Assembly: GCA_027487315.1 (NCBI GenBank) | Contig: JAIYDW010000086.1 | Coordinates: 1-35,750 of the forward strand | From: Verrucomicrobiaceae bacterium | GTDB lineage: Bacteria > Verrucomicrobiota > Verrucomicrobiia > Verrucomicrobiales > Verrucomicrobiaceae | Reading direction: 5' to 3' | Length of the DNA stretch: 35,750 bases | Shown: positions 16,166-25,700 of the stretch, in pieces | How the letters are laid out: each line of letters opens with the position of its first letter | Numbering within the stretch: position 1 is the stretch's first letter | The notes under the pieces: model-generated | What the model saw: only the letters and a program-made list of their open reading frames with translations | What the model was told of the DNA's origin: nothing | Database searches by the model: none | Position numbers and translations under genes: made by a program

Positions 16166-17284
16166 TTAAAACTTGATGCCCAGTCGTCCCGCTACCCGCT
16201 TCGGACGGCGCAGCGCTTCGGCCATGCGAGAGGCTTCATCGGTTTCGCGCAAGTCCTTGCAAGCTGGATGCGCTTCAGGTGAAGCGATGATTCCGAGGTT
16301 ATGCAAAACATGCGCCGTGCTGTGCTTGTAGGCTGAGGCACTCATGTTTGCATCAAGCCGAAAAACCTGATCCTCCAACGATTGGAAGGCTTCAAAAACT
16401 TTGTAAACCCGGGTATCAAAGCGCCCCGTTCCAGTGGTAAACTTCTTTTGTGGCGAGTCATCGCTAAGCCACATGTCCTTTGCTGCGCAAATGAGTGGCG
16501 CCCCGCTCACGGCAGCTCCGATAAGAAGTGGTAAGCCGAGCTTGATCGCAGTGGCGATGCCAAAATCATCGCCACTGTGCGGAGCGAAATCGAGCCCTAG
16601 TTCGCGACACATCGCAGCCCAATACAGAAAATGGGGCTCGTCCAAGGTGCTAATCTTGCCACCAACAAACTTGGGGTGCATCGCCAATTGATGCAGCAGC
16701 CACGGGCCAAACGGACGCGCCCACGGCACGAAGGCTGGCTCCAAGGCGTGGACGATGCCCGGGCGAATCAACCACTCGGCTATCTCGTAATAAGCATCGC
16801 GGCATGGCTCGGGATCGAGGGCGCTGAGCCACTTCGAGGTCATGAGCATCACCTCGCAATGATCATGCTGCTGCACGATGTCGATCAGCGGGCGGTAGCG
16901 CTCAACCTTGAACGACGTGTCGGCTTCAGCACCACGTGCCGTGACACCTGCTATGAACTTCTTGGTCGGAAACTCCTCACGAAACCGTCGCAGCACCTCG
17001 GCGTAGAGTGCATCATCGAGATCAAAGATATAGCCTGTGTCAGCGTTCAGCACGACGACGAGTTCGACACCAAAATGATCGGCTGTCGCCTGCATCCAGC
17101 GGATGCTCGCCACAAAGCCCTCCCAGTCAGGCTTTCCCTCACGGAAGGGCAGCAAAGCCGCTGCGCAAAGTCGCGGCTTGGCGATATGGTCGATGAGTTC
17201 CTCCTCTCCAGTCCACGCCCACTTGGTGTCCAGCCAAGAGGTTTTTGGTGAGAGGTCCGCTGGTTTTGAGATGAGTGCATTCAT
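16166..17284 (-). CDS. DapA-like (dihydrodipicolinate synthase / DUF993-like) aldolase
   Basis: A 372-residue soluble protein without signal peptide. It has a TIM-barrel pattern with early strand CAAALLPFREG, then FIAGVTARG, VMLMTSKW and FVGGKISTLDE. Lys210 in the GGKIS strand is where class I aldolases of the DHDPS superfamily carry the Schiff-base lysine. The length (372, not about 295) and the tail (SGDDF..., YKHSTAHVLHNLG) fit the larger 'dihydrodipicolinate synthase family' proteins such as DUF993 that sit next to Gfo/Idh/MocA and isomerase genes. The reaction is probably cleavage of a keto-acid or keto-sugar. Last gene of the LysR-linked operon, 16 bases after the Gfo gene. Confidence 0.78.
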   Translation of the reverse strand: MNALISKPADLSPKTSWLDTKWAWTGEEELIDHIAKPRLCAAALLPFREGKPDWEGFVASIRWMQATADHFGVELVVVLNADTGYIFDLDDALYAEVLRRFREEFPTKKFIAGVTARGAEADTSFKVERYRPLIDIVQQHDHCEVMLMTSKWLSALDPEPCRDAYYEIAEWLIRPGIVHALEPAFVPWARPFGPWLLHQLAMHPKFVGGKISTLDEPHFLYWAAMCRELGLDFAPHSGDDFGIATAIKLGLPLLIGAAVSGAPLICAAKDMWLSDDSPQKKFTTGTGRFDTRVYKVFEAFQSLEDQVFRLDANMSASAYKHSTAHVLHNLGIIASPEAHPACKDLRETDEASRMAEALRRPKRVAGRLGIKF

Positions 17285-17300
17285 ATCGTGGAGACTTAAC

Positions 17301-18461
17301 TTAGGCTTTCGCTAGATCAGGAACTTCCAACCACTTGCGCTCGGCCCAGCTTTGCAAGCCCAGTTCGGCGAGTTGCACGCCTTTGGCACCTTCGCGCAGC
17401 GTCCACGGGAAGGGGGTGTCGAGCACGACATGACGGAGGAAGTCCTCCCACTGGATTTTGAAGGCGTTGTCATAGGTCGTGGCGTCGGGGACCTTCTGCC
17501 AGCCTTCGAAGAAGTTGATCGGCTGCTGGATGTCTGGGTTCCAGATCGGACGTGGCGTGATGCCAGCGCTCTGCACCCAGCAATCGCGCAAACCGACGAT
17601 GGCGCTGCCGTGTGTGCCATCGACCTGCATCGTGAGCAGATCATCGCGACGCACGCGGACGGTCCAGGAGCTGTTGAACTGGCAGATCACACCGCCTTCG
17701 CATTCAAAAGTGGCGTAGCAGGCGTCGTCGCTGGTGCAGTCGTATTTCTTGCCTCGCTCATCAACCCGCTGCGGGATGTGCGTGGCTCCCATGCAGCTCA
17801 CCGCCTTCACTTTGCCAAAAAGATTGTCGATCACATAACGCCAATGGCAGAGCATATCGACGATGATGCCGCCGCCGTCTTCCTTGCGGTAGTTCCACGA
17901 TGGACGCTGCGCAGGCTGATCGGCATCCAGGCCGGTGAAGACCCAGTAACCGAACTCGCCGCGCACACTGAGGATGCGGCCAAAGAAGCCTTGATCCTTC
18001 AGCAGCTTGAACTTGCGGATGCCGCTCAGCCACAGCTTGTCCTGCACCACGCCGTTCTTCACGCCCGCGTCTTCGCACACTTTAGCAAGGCGCAGCGCCT
18101 CCGCCGTCTCCACCGCGGTCGGTTTCTCGCAGTAGATGGCCTTTTTCGCCTTCACTGCCTTCTCAATGAAGCCCGCCCGTTGCAGCGTGCCGCTGGCGTC
18201 GAAAAAGATCTCGTCATCGGGGTTCGAAAGAGCCGCATCGACATCCGTGGTGAAGCGAGTCACGCCCGTGAGTGCGGCGAGTGCCGCGAGCTTGTCGTGA
18301 TTGCGCCCCGTGAGGATGGGATCGGGCATGATGACTAGGTCATCGCCCACTTTGAGACCGCCTTGATCGCGGATGGCCTTGATGGAGCGGATGAGGTGCT
18401 GGTTGGTGCCCATGCGTCCGGTGACGCCGTTCATGATGATGCCGATTCTGCGTGTTTTCAT
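17301..18461 (-). CDS. Gfo/Idh/MocA-family oxidoreductase
   Basis: A 386-residue cytoplasmic enzyme. The N-terminal Rossmann segment has IGIIMNGVTGRMGTN, the GxxGxxG-type NAD(P) site. About residues 103-107 carry CEKPT, with the conserved lysine of the family. The C-terminal domain has GEFGYWVFTG and GGGIIVDMLCHWRYVID, the latter placing Asp and His of the usual catalytic group. Family members oxidise or reduce sugar ring or open-chain hydroxyls. It lies 32 bases after the two-domain NHL gene and 16 bases before the aldolase, so it belongs to the LysR-linked operon. The substrate is not determinable; a keto-sugar is my guess. Confidence 0.92.
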   Translation of the reverse strand: MKTRRIGIIMNGVTGRMGTNQHLIRSIKAIRDQGGLKVGDDLVIMPDPILTGRNHDKLAALAALTGVTRFTTDVDAALSNPDDEIFFDASGTLQRAGFIEKAVKAKKAIYCEKPTAVETAEALRLAKVCEDAGVKNGVVQDKLWLSGIRKFKLLKDQGFFGRILSVRGEFGYWVFTGLDADQPAQRPSWNYRKEDGGGIIVDMLCHWRYVIDNLFGKVKAVSCMGATHIPQRVDERGKKYDCTSDDACYATFECEGGVICQFNSSWTVRVRRDDLLTMQVDGTHGSAIVGLRDCWVQSAGITPRPIWNPDIQQPINFFEGWQKVPDATTYDNAFKIQWEDFLRHVVLDTPFPWTLREGAKGVQLAELGLQSWAERKWLEVPDLAKA

Positions 18462-18493
18462 AGGGTGTGTTGGTTTTGGTGAGGTGGTGATGG

Positions 18494-20326
18494 TTACTGA
18501 GGTTTCTTGATTCGCAGCACGCGATGATTGCGCGAATCGGCGATGTAGATGTCGCCGGTGCGTGGATGCGTGACGACGCCATGCGGTTCGCCGAGCAGGG
18601 CTTGCAGCGCCGGGCCGGGGACGCCTTCGCTGCCTTTGGCTCCGTTGCCGGCGAGGGTGACGAGCTTGCGCTCGGAGACGATGAACTTGCGGATGCGATG
18701 ATTGCTCGCGTCGGCAATGAGGAGGTTGTCATCGCGGTCCGCCCAGAGGTGCTTGACGCCTGCGAGCGGCGGAATCGCGGCGGTGTCTTCGAGGGGTTGC
18801 ACTTTGCCATCGGGGCTTCTCATGCGCAGACCGTGTCGTGTGGGGATGAAGATGTTGCCCTTGGAGTCCACAGCATGGGCGCGACTGCCGCTGATGCCCG
18901 TGAGCGTGCTGATGAGGCCGGTGCGCATGTCCACGACGCGGATGCCGCTTTTGCCATCGCCACTGATGGTGAGCTGGGTGCAGTCATGGTTGAAGGCGAG
19001 GCAGGCGATCCAGCCAAGCCCGGCAGCCACGGCAGGGCCGCCATCGCCGGAGACTTCCTTGTCACCATTGCCAGCGATTGTCGTGACGATGCCGGTCTGG
19101 GCATCAACGCGGCGCACGCGGTAGTGAAAGGTGTCGGCGATGTAGAGATTGCCCGCGGTATCGGCGATGAGGTTATGCGGTGCGTTGAAGCTGGCCTCTC
19201 GGACGGGGCCCGCATCGCTTATGGGGGCGCTGGGTTTCGCCGCTGAGACGACAGTGAGCACGCCGGTTTTGGCATCCACGCGTAGCAGGCGATGCGTCTC
19301 TTCGCAGATGAACATATTGTCCTGCGGATCAAAGGCGATGCCAAAGGGCTGCATGACCTTGCACTCGGTCGCAGGCTTGTTTTCTTCGGCACGGCCACCT
19401 CCGGCGATAATCTCGACAATGGGCTGCGGGGTCGTTTGCTGGACGAGTTTGCCAAAAACGCTGCGAATTTGCTGCGTGGTGCCGAGAGCGAGCACGGTCT
19501 CGAACTCGAAGCTCATGCCAGGCTGGAGCGCCCACGTCTGCAAGGGGGCCAGGTAGGAGCAGTTTCCCACGCCGCTATCGCTGACGCGGTAGGAGGTGGC
19601 CATGGCCGTGTGTGGAAAGAGGATGCCGATGCCTTGATCCTGCGCATCCACCCACGCGGCCCAGCGTTCGCTGCTGTGGAAAACATTCCCCTGAGTGCCT
19701 GAAGGACCCGGTTGCCGGCGGGTGGGAGGTGCATCAGTCCAGGCGGCTTCCTTGGCATCGCAATACACGAGCGTGTGCCGTTGTGGATTCACAAACACGG
19801 CGGGCAGTTCTTGATGCTTGCGACTCTGGTGCGCCGTCTTGCCCGTGTATGTCATGCGATAGCGGAGACGTGCCAGCCCGCCATCCACGCGGTGCCACTG
19901 CTCCATGATCATGTCGGCAACTTCCTCACCACTGGCCCACTGGCGCGGACGAGTCTTCACATAAAGGCTGTGCTCTTCCACTTTGGATTCGAGCACGGTG
20001 GCAGGCAGGCCTTTCCAGCTACCGCCCTGCACGGGGTTGTAGCACCAGGGCTTGCCATTCCAGTCGGAGCCATCTTTGTCGCCATAAAACGACTGCTGAA
20101 CGTAGCGCCCATGGTCAAAGGCATTCAGCACATTGTCCGTGGAGCGCGAGGGCGAGAACCAGCCGATGCTGCCGCCCGCGTCCATGTTCATGCCGAGGCG
20201 GATATGACCATTGTCCAGGTAGATCCAATGCTCGGCGCCGAGTGCCTGCGTGGTGAGGCCCGCGCAGGTCAGAACCGCGAAGAGGGCGCCTTTAAGCGTG
20301 CGTCGTGATGGGCGTGTGTTCATCAT
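18494..20326 (-). CDS. Secreted two-domain protein: Verrucomicrobial N-domain plus NHL propeller
   Basis: A 610-residue protein with a signal peptide (about 1-30, ALGA|E). The N-terminal half (about 31-300: HIRLGMNMDAGGSIGWFSP, YVQQSFYGD, a cluster of Trp/Tyr/His) belongs to an uncharacterised beta-rich type common in Verrucomicrobiota. The C-terminal half (about 310-605) consists of NHL repeats (MQPFGIAFDPQDNMFICEE, NAPHNLIADTAGNLYIAD, EPHGVVTHPRTGDIYIADSRNHRVLRIK). The fusion would join a binding or catalytic domain to a propeller. ATGA overlap with the DUF1080-like gene upstream shows translational coupling. Alternatives: a glycoside-binding scaffold or a cell-surface sensor. It is within the LysR-linked operon. 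Confidence 0.83.
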   Translation of the reverse strand: MMNTRPSRRTLKGALFAVLTCAGLTTQALGAEHWIYLDNGHIRLGMNMDAGGSIGWFSPSRSTDNVLNAFDHGRYVQQSFYGDKDGSDWNGKPWCYNPVQGGSWKGLPATVLESKVEEHSLYVKTRPRQWASGEEVADMIMEQWHRVDGGLARLRYRMTYTGKTAHQSRKHQELPAVFVNPQRHTLVYCDAKEAAWTDAPPTRRQPGPSGTQGNVFHSSERWAAWVDAQDQGIGILFPHTAMATSYRVSDSGVGNCSYLAPLQTWALQPGMSFEFETVLALGTTQQIRSVFGKLVQQTTPQPIVEIIAGGGRAEENKPATECKVMQPFGIAFDPQDNMFICEETHRLLRVDAKTGVLTVVSAAKPSAPISDAGPVREASFNAPHNLIADTAGNLYIADTFHYRVRRVDAQTGIVTTIAGNGDKEVSGDGGPAVAAGLGWIACLAFNHDCTQLTISGDGKSGIRVVDMRTGLISTLTGISGSRAHAVDSKGNIFIPTRHGLRMRSPDGKVQPLEDTAAIPPLAGVKHLWADRDDNLLIADASNHRIRKFIVSERKLVTLAGNGAKGSEGVPGPALQALLGEPHGVVTHPRTGDIYIADSRNHRVLRIKKPQ

Positions 20327-20949
20327 GGGGCAAAGCTCGGTGTCACAACCACATGGCGAAACGCGCCAAGATCATCAAAGGAACCCAGTCCGATGCGTCC
20401 CTTGGCGAACGTTTTGTCGATCGCTTCCAGCACGAGTTGAGTGTCAAACCAGACCTTGATGCTGCCGGATGCGGCATCACGCATCAGTTTGATCTGATGC
20501 CAGTGGTTCGGCTGCCAGGGTAGAGTCTTCGCACGATTCGTTGTGATCGCTTGGCGGTCCGCGTGGTTCACCACATGCAGTTGGAGATGCACACCGTCTG
20601 CCGTTTCGCCAAGATGTGCGTAGTAGAACTCGGACTCGCTGCGGCCACCGAAAGCGATGCAGACATCGTTGTTGCCCTTGTTGAAGACATCGAGCCGTGC
20701 TTCGCAGGTGAGTGTGAAGGAATCCCACTCCGCGCCGCCAAACCAGGCCAGATTGAACGGCCTGCGGACCTTCGGCTTGTAATGCGAAGGCTTTTTCAGA
20801 ATGAGCGTCGTCGCCTCACCCTCGCCTTGCCATTCCCAGGCGGCGGGGTCTTCGAGCTGCCACTGAGCACATTGCTGGAGCGGGTGCTCCGCCAGCAACG
20901 AACTGGCAGCCATGAGGCAAAGAAGGAGCATGGCAGAGAGTTTACGCAT
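20323..20949 (-). CDS. Secreted DUF1080/LamG-like protein
   Basis: The start at 20949 (MRKLSAMLLLCLMAASSLLAEH) gives a good signal peptide and overlaps the isomerase stop by eight bases; an ATG at 20961 is the alternative. About 208 residues, a single beta-sandwich domain: WDSFTLTCEARLDVFNKGNNDVCIAFGGR, YYAHLGETADGVHLQLHVV, WHQIKLMRDAASGSIKVWFD, KGRIGLGSFDD. This is the DUF1080 pattern (PF06439), a family that includes 3-keto-disaccharide hydrolases and other LamG-like folds. It is shorter than some members. Its role in the operon may be to hydrolyse or bind an oxidised glycoside outside the cytoplasm. Confidence 0.78.
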   Translation of the reverse strand: MRKLSAMLLLCLMAASSLLAEHPLQQCAQWQLEDPAAWEWQGEGEATTLILKKPSHYKPKVRRPFNLAWFGGAEWDSFTLTCEARLDVFNKGNNDVCIAFGGRSESEFYYAHLGETADGVHLQLHVVNHADRQAITTNRAKTLPWQPNHWHQIKLMRDAASGSIKVWFDTQLVLEAIDKTFAKGRIGLGSFDDLGAFRHVVVTPSFAP

Positions 20950-21757
20950 AGAGCCGTGCATAGCTGGTCGCGATTTGATCGAGGAACTCGCCCTGATCGC
21001 CGCTCCACCATTTGTGGGAGAAGATTTCGACCTCGCGATGGCCAGTGAAGCCGGTGGCGTCCACCCAATCGCTGATTTCGCGGATGTTGATGCAGCCTTC
21101 GCCCATCAGGCCACGGTCGTTGAGGAGATCGGTGGTGGGCGTTTTCCAATCGCAGATATGGAAGGCGTGCAGGCGACCTGTTTGGCCTGCGAGATCAATC
21201 TGCGACTTCAACTCCGGGTCCCACCAGACGTGATAGACATCCACCGCGATACCCACCGAAGCGGGCGAACCGAGCGCATCGCAAATCTCATGCGCCTGGC
21301 GCATCGTGTTCACCGCGCTGCGATCATCGGCATACATCGGATGCAGCGGCTCGATGGCGAGTTTCACGCCCGCAGCCTCCGCCGCAGGCAAACTGGCCGC
21401 GATACCGTCGGTGATCTGTTTGCGCGATTCGGCAAAACTTTGCCCCGGAACGGCTCCGCAGACCAAAACGATGAGCGGAGCGCCGATGGCGTGCGCTTGC
21501 TCGATGGCGAGGAGATTGTCGTCGATGGCTTTCTGCCGGTCCGCAGCCGATTTGGCCGGGAAAAAGCCGCCACGGCACAAACTGACCACTTCCATGCCCG
21601 AATCGGCTGTCTGACGCTTCACGGCATTCAAATCACGGCCTTCCAGCGCCTGCCGCCAGATGGTGATGCCGCTCACGCCGCGCTTCGGAAACTCGGCGAG
21701 GCATTGTTCGAGGCTCAGGGGCTTCGTGGTGATGGTGTGGACGCATAGACGACTCAT
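20942..21757 (-). CDS. TIM-barrel sugar-phosphate isomerase/epimerase-like protein
   Basis: A 271-residue protein without signal peptide, of the AP_endonuc_2 superfamily (PF01261; xylose-isomerase-like barrel). The four metal ligands of the family can be placed: Glu136 (VKLAIEPLHP), Asp173 (AVDVYHVWWD), His200 (LHAFHICDW) and Glu244 (HREVEIFSHKW). Family members isomerise or epimerise sugars or inosose. Here it is the first gene of the operon, and a secreted DUF1080-like protein follows, so a role in keto-sugar or sugar-acid metabolism is likely. No Shine-Dalgarno: the ATG lies five bases after a perfect TATAAT, so the mRNA may be leaderless. Confidence 0.9.
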   Translation of the reverse strand: MSRLCVHTITTKPLSLEQCLAEFPKRGVSGITIWRQALEGRDLNAVKRQTADSGMEVVSLCRGGFFPAKSAADRQKAIDDNLLAIEQAHAIGAPLIVLVCGAVPGQSFAESRKQITDGIAASLPAAEAAGVKLAIEPLHPMYADDRSAVNTMRQAHEICDALGSPASVGIAVDVYHVWWDPELKSQIDLAGQTGRLHAFHICDWKTPTTDLLNDRGLMGEGCINIREISDWVDATGFTGHREVEIFSHKWWSGDQGEFLDQIATSYARLYA

Positions 21758-21762
21758 TGATC

Positions 21763-21768
21763 ATTATA
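21763..21768 (-). promoter_or_regulatory. -10 box of the isomerase operon
   Basis: TATAAT (21768-21763, minus strand) ends five bases before the start codon at 21757. The -35 hexamer expected 17 bases upstream (21791-21786, TACCAG) is weak and lies within the palindrome, as expected for an activator-dependent promoter. Confidence 0.55.
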
Positions 21769-21781
21769 TCCGCTCAGTTTT

Positions 21782-21801
21782 AGAACTGGTAAAACAGTTC
21801 T
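21782..21801. promoter_or_regulatory. LysR-box-like palindrome
   Basis: AGAACTG-GTAAAA-CAGTTCT is a perfect seven-base inverted repeat with a six-base centre. It lies in the 71-base gap between the isomerase operon and the LysR gene and overlaps the -35 region of the operon promoter. It is a reasonable LysR binding site by position and symmetry. Confidence 0.6.
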
Positions 21802-21828
21802 TTCCGATTAGTCTCGCTGGAATTTCCG

Positions 21829-22704
21829 ATGGAACTTTACCAACTTGAATACTTTATGGAAGCTGCTCGTCAACGCAGTTTCACGCGCGCCGCCGCACGA
21901 TTGCACCTTGCTCAAGCCGCCTTAAGCGAGCAGATTCGCAAACTTGAATTCGAACTTGGAACGCCACTCTTCAATCGCGGACGCCGAGAGACCGTCCTTA
22001 CTTCGGCGGGTGAGACTTTGCGCGTGCATGCTGAATCGCTCCTCGAACACGCTGAGACGGCAAAGCGAGCAGTGCGGGATCTTGTTGGCTTGCGTGGCGG
22101 ACGTCTTACGATTGGCACCATTCCTTCAGTCAGTGCATGCCTGTTGCCCCAAGTCATCTCGGTATTTCGCAAACGTCATCCGCTCGTCGAATTGGCTCTG
22201 TATGAAGGCACATCCGAAGCGGTAGCGCAGTGGGTGGAGACTGGGCGAGTGGAATTCGGCATCGTTCAACTTCCAACCAGTAGCGGCAGCTTTGATGAGC
22301 ATCCGCTTTTTACTGAGCCTTTTGTGGCGCTAATCGCAAAAACAAATCCAAAGGCCAACCAGAAGACCATCCAACTCGCCAAACTGGCAGAGGAGTCTTT
22401 TATACTTTACAAGGGGCGCGCTCGTGACACAGCGCTTTCGGCTTGTCGCGAAGCGGGATTTGAACCTCGCATTGCTTGTGAAAGCAGTGAACTGGAAACG
22501 ATTCGCTCTCTTGTGGCGGCAGGACTAGGAATCGCCATACTTCCTCAACTTGCCACTAGACAACCCTCCACAGGTTGCGCCGTCCTTCGCTTGCATAATA
22601 ACCCGGTGGAACGCCAAGTAGCCTTGCTGAGTCGCACAGGACACACCGCATCGCCAAGTGCAAAGGTATTCCGGGGTCTGCTGGCAAACAAAAACGGCGG
22701 GTGA
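21829..22704 (+). CDS. LysR-family transcriptional regulator
   Basis: A 291-residue regulator. Residues 1-60 hold the winged helix-turn-helix (ELYQLEYFMEAARQRSFTRA, LAQAALSEQIRKLEFELGTPLF, LTSAGETL). From about 88 to the end is the effector-binding domain (LTIGTIPSVSACLLPQVI...FRKRHPLVEL). Family members usually activate a divergent target operon on binding a small molecule. The divergent five-gene operon with a palindrome between them fits this exactly. Convergent with the alpha-2-macroglobulin gene, 18 bases apart. The effector is unknown. Confidence 0.92.
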   Translation: MELYQLEYFMEAARQRSFTRAAARLHLAQAALSEQIRKLEFELGTPLFNRGRRETVLTSAGETLRVHAESLLEHAETAKRAVRDLVGLRGGRLTIGTIPSVSACLLPQVISVFRKRHPLVELALYEGTSEAVAQWVETGRVEFGIVQLPTSSGSFDEHPLFTEPFVALIAKTNPKANQKTIQLAKLAEESFILYKGRARDTALSACREAGFEPRIACESSELETIRSLVAAGLGIAILPQLATRQPSTGCAVLRLHNNPVERQVALLSRTGHTASPSAKVFRGLLANKNGG

Positions 22705-22713
22705 AGCCGGGAC

Positions 22714-22728
22714 AGGTAGTTCCTACCT
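22714..22728. terminator. Possible small stem-loop between convergent genes
   Basis: AGGTAG-TTC-CTACCT is a perfect six-base stem with a three-base loop, just after the LysR stop and covering the alpha-2-macroglobulin stop codon. It has no T-run beyond TTT, so termination activity is only a guess. Confidence 0.3.
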
Positions 22729-25700
22729 TTCCGCCACCTTGTCATTGCCACCAGGGAGAGTGATCACTCTTTGAATTGGGCTTAATCCGTATTTAGAAGG
22801 CTCATACATCGCCTCAATCTTGGCTGGTGGAGCCACGGTATCGCCCTCGGCGATGACCCGAGCCAGGTAATGCAGCACAAACTTACCCTTTGCAGGTGCA
22901 TGATCCGTGAAGAAAAGGGCGCGATTGGCATGCAATTCACGATGGTCGCAGAACCATGGTTCATAATCGTCGAATGGACCGTCCTGACGCTCACTCTGGG
23001 TTTCAAAAGCTGGGTTCATCGCCTCAAACACAGACGGCAGTGAGTCCTCGACGGCAAGATATCGATCTCCTCCCCCTATGTCGATTCCGAGGGAGATCCG
23101 AACGAGATCACCCACTCGCAAATCGTCAGCGGGTGCTGTGCTCCCATCTGGCAGAACCTTTCGGTAATCACGCGTTATGCCATACCCATGGTTTTCACCG
23201 GCAAACTCGCGGCCTCGAGGATGCCCTCGAACCTCCATTCGCACCCAAGCCGATTCGTCTTTCGGCACCTGAACCGTTAGGGGCGCGTTTGCCCGTTTGG
23301 CACCAAGGGAAAGTTCGATTTCCCCTAGGGGCTTTTCGGCACTTAGTTGCACCGTCTCCTGGATATCAGCCCAAGCAATCACGGCGTTTATTGGATGGCC
23401 GGTGGCTTGACGACTGCGCTCATATGCCGCCAAAGCCGTAAGCGTCCACGCATTGGAGTAGGTATTGCCCCACTCCCCATTCAAGTTACGGGCACTCCAG
23501 AGTTCATTTGCGATTGTGTCGGCAGACTGAGCTAAACCCATGTGCGTATAGGCCAGTAATCGAAGGGCTCTGTTGGGGCCGTCACCCGCCCAGTGACGTA
23601 ATCCAGAAACTGGCACTGGCACCTGCGACTCTGCAGGATTTCCCACACCCAATAAGATTTTGACTTGATCCTCTGGACCATCGGATATGAGCATCGCTAG
23701 AGAAAGGTAGAGCTTAGCCGCTTCAGGCAATCGCCCCCGCCGCTCGAATAACAGCGTGTGATAAGCAGGCTCTGGTCGTTTGGCTTTCGCCAGAGTGTAA
23801 AGAGACAAAGCAGCATCCGTGATGAGGTACGAGTCCGTCTCTGTATCGAGACCTCGCAACTTTTTCGCCAAATACTCCATCAAGCCATCAACCACTTCTG
23901 CAGGCATTTGTGCCCCGGCATCTCGGGCGCGCAGTAGCATCAATCCACCATAGGCCGAACCCCAGAGATTGGGCTCTGATCCTCCAGGCCAGTAAGCAAG
24001 GCCGCCCTCACCCTCAACGACCATTTGGAGAAGCCGATTGACTCCTTTTTGGATCGCTTCACGAGAGCGTGCAGGGTCCAGTTGCTGCGGAAACAAATTG
24101 TGAAACCCACCCAAGGCGAGCCATGGCATGGTCGCAGACGTCGTCTGCTCAACACACCCGTACGGATATCTCAGCAGATAGTTCAAACCATCACGCACTT
24201 CAGTGAGTCGGGTGGTCGTTAAATTGACTTTGATCGCTCCTTGGGCTTCAAGGATCTCAGGGTTGACCTTGGCAAGAAGATTCAAGGGACCTTGAGGCTC
24301 GGCGTTCACAGCCAATTTTGGTTTCGTTTTTTCCTTGGACTTGGTTTTCGATTGACCTTTGTTCGCGGGCGGAGCGGAAGGCGCAGGTGGTGGTTTAGAA
24401 GGATTGGTAACACGGGCATAACGCACTTCTTTAAGTTCAGGCACTGGATGTGAAACTTCAAACCGTGACTCGGTGGCATCCATCAATGAGGAACCGCCCC
24501 CGACACTCTTCACACTCCATTGCCAAACAGTTTCACCGATACCCTCAAATCGCACAGGGAAAACCGTCGCTACCGAAGCTCCCCCTGGCACAATCACTTT
24601 TCGCAGCAGCTTTAAAGGCTCAGCTCCAACTTCGACAGCAGTCCCAAACGGACGCGCCTCCACGATAAAAGAGGCGCCCGCATCAAGTTGCAAAGACAAC
24701 TCCACCTCGCGTTTTTCTGGCGTCGTATTGTGCACAATGCCCTTGATCAGAACCTCATCGCCCAAACGAGCAAAGCGAGGCACCACCGGTTCCACCATAA
24801 GCGGCTTATTGACAGTGAATGCAGAAGAGCCTTGGCCAAATCGCTCGGCACCTGCGCTAACCACTGCCATCAATCGATACCGGGTAAGATTGTCTGGCAC
24901 CTTAACCGTGCTCAAACTGCGGCCTTCAGCGTCTGTCAGCGCACTGGCAACCCAAAGGGGCGTGGCTACAAAATTCTTCCGGGTCTGTTGTGGGGCATCA
25001 CCCTCCTCTCCACCTCCACCCACTAAAAAACCCTTATTGGCTCGCACTCGATCTTCTGGCGCTTCGCCGAGAAGATTCTCGATCGATGTGTAGTTCGCGA
25101 AGGTTAGTTGGAACAGTTGGTGAAAAAAATCATCTGGATTCGGTGTCTCAAATCCAGTGAGACTCAATACACCCTCATCGACGGCAAAAAGCGTGACATC
25201 CGCACCTGGCAAAGGCATACCACGAGAGTCCTTCACCACAACCGAAACAGGTAAGTGGGAACCCGGCAAAACCTCTGGCTTATCCGGCGTGACAACCACA
25301 TTCAAATCCAAAGAATCTGAAGGCACCAGGATTTCCGTGTACCCAACGCGATACTCCGGCAGGGAATGCTTCTTTCCACTTGCCGCTGCGCCACGGACCA
25401 CCACAACAGAGACAAAAACATTGGGAGAGTCCGTCTCACCAATTGGAACGCGAATGATGGGATCATCAAGCGTGTAGGACCTCACAAAATGTTGGTGTAA
25501 CCGATTTCGCTCGACGGTGATAAGCGCTGTGCCCTCAATAGGACATTGAATGGCAATGACTGCCTCACCCCCTGGTTTCACCTCTTTGCTCTCTGGTTGC
25601 AACGTAAGTCGCACCCCATTTTCGATTCGCCAGGGATACTCGCCTTTGCCAATCACAAACATCGCCAATCGAGAAAACGCCTTCACACCATCGGCATCCT

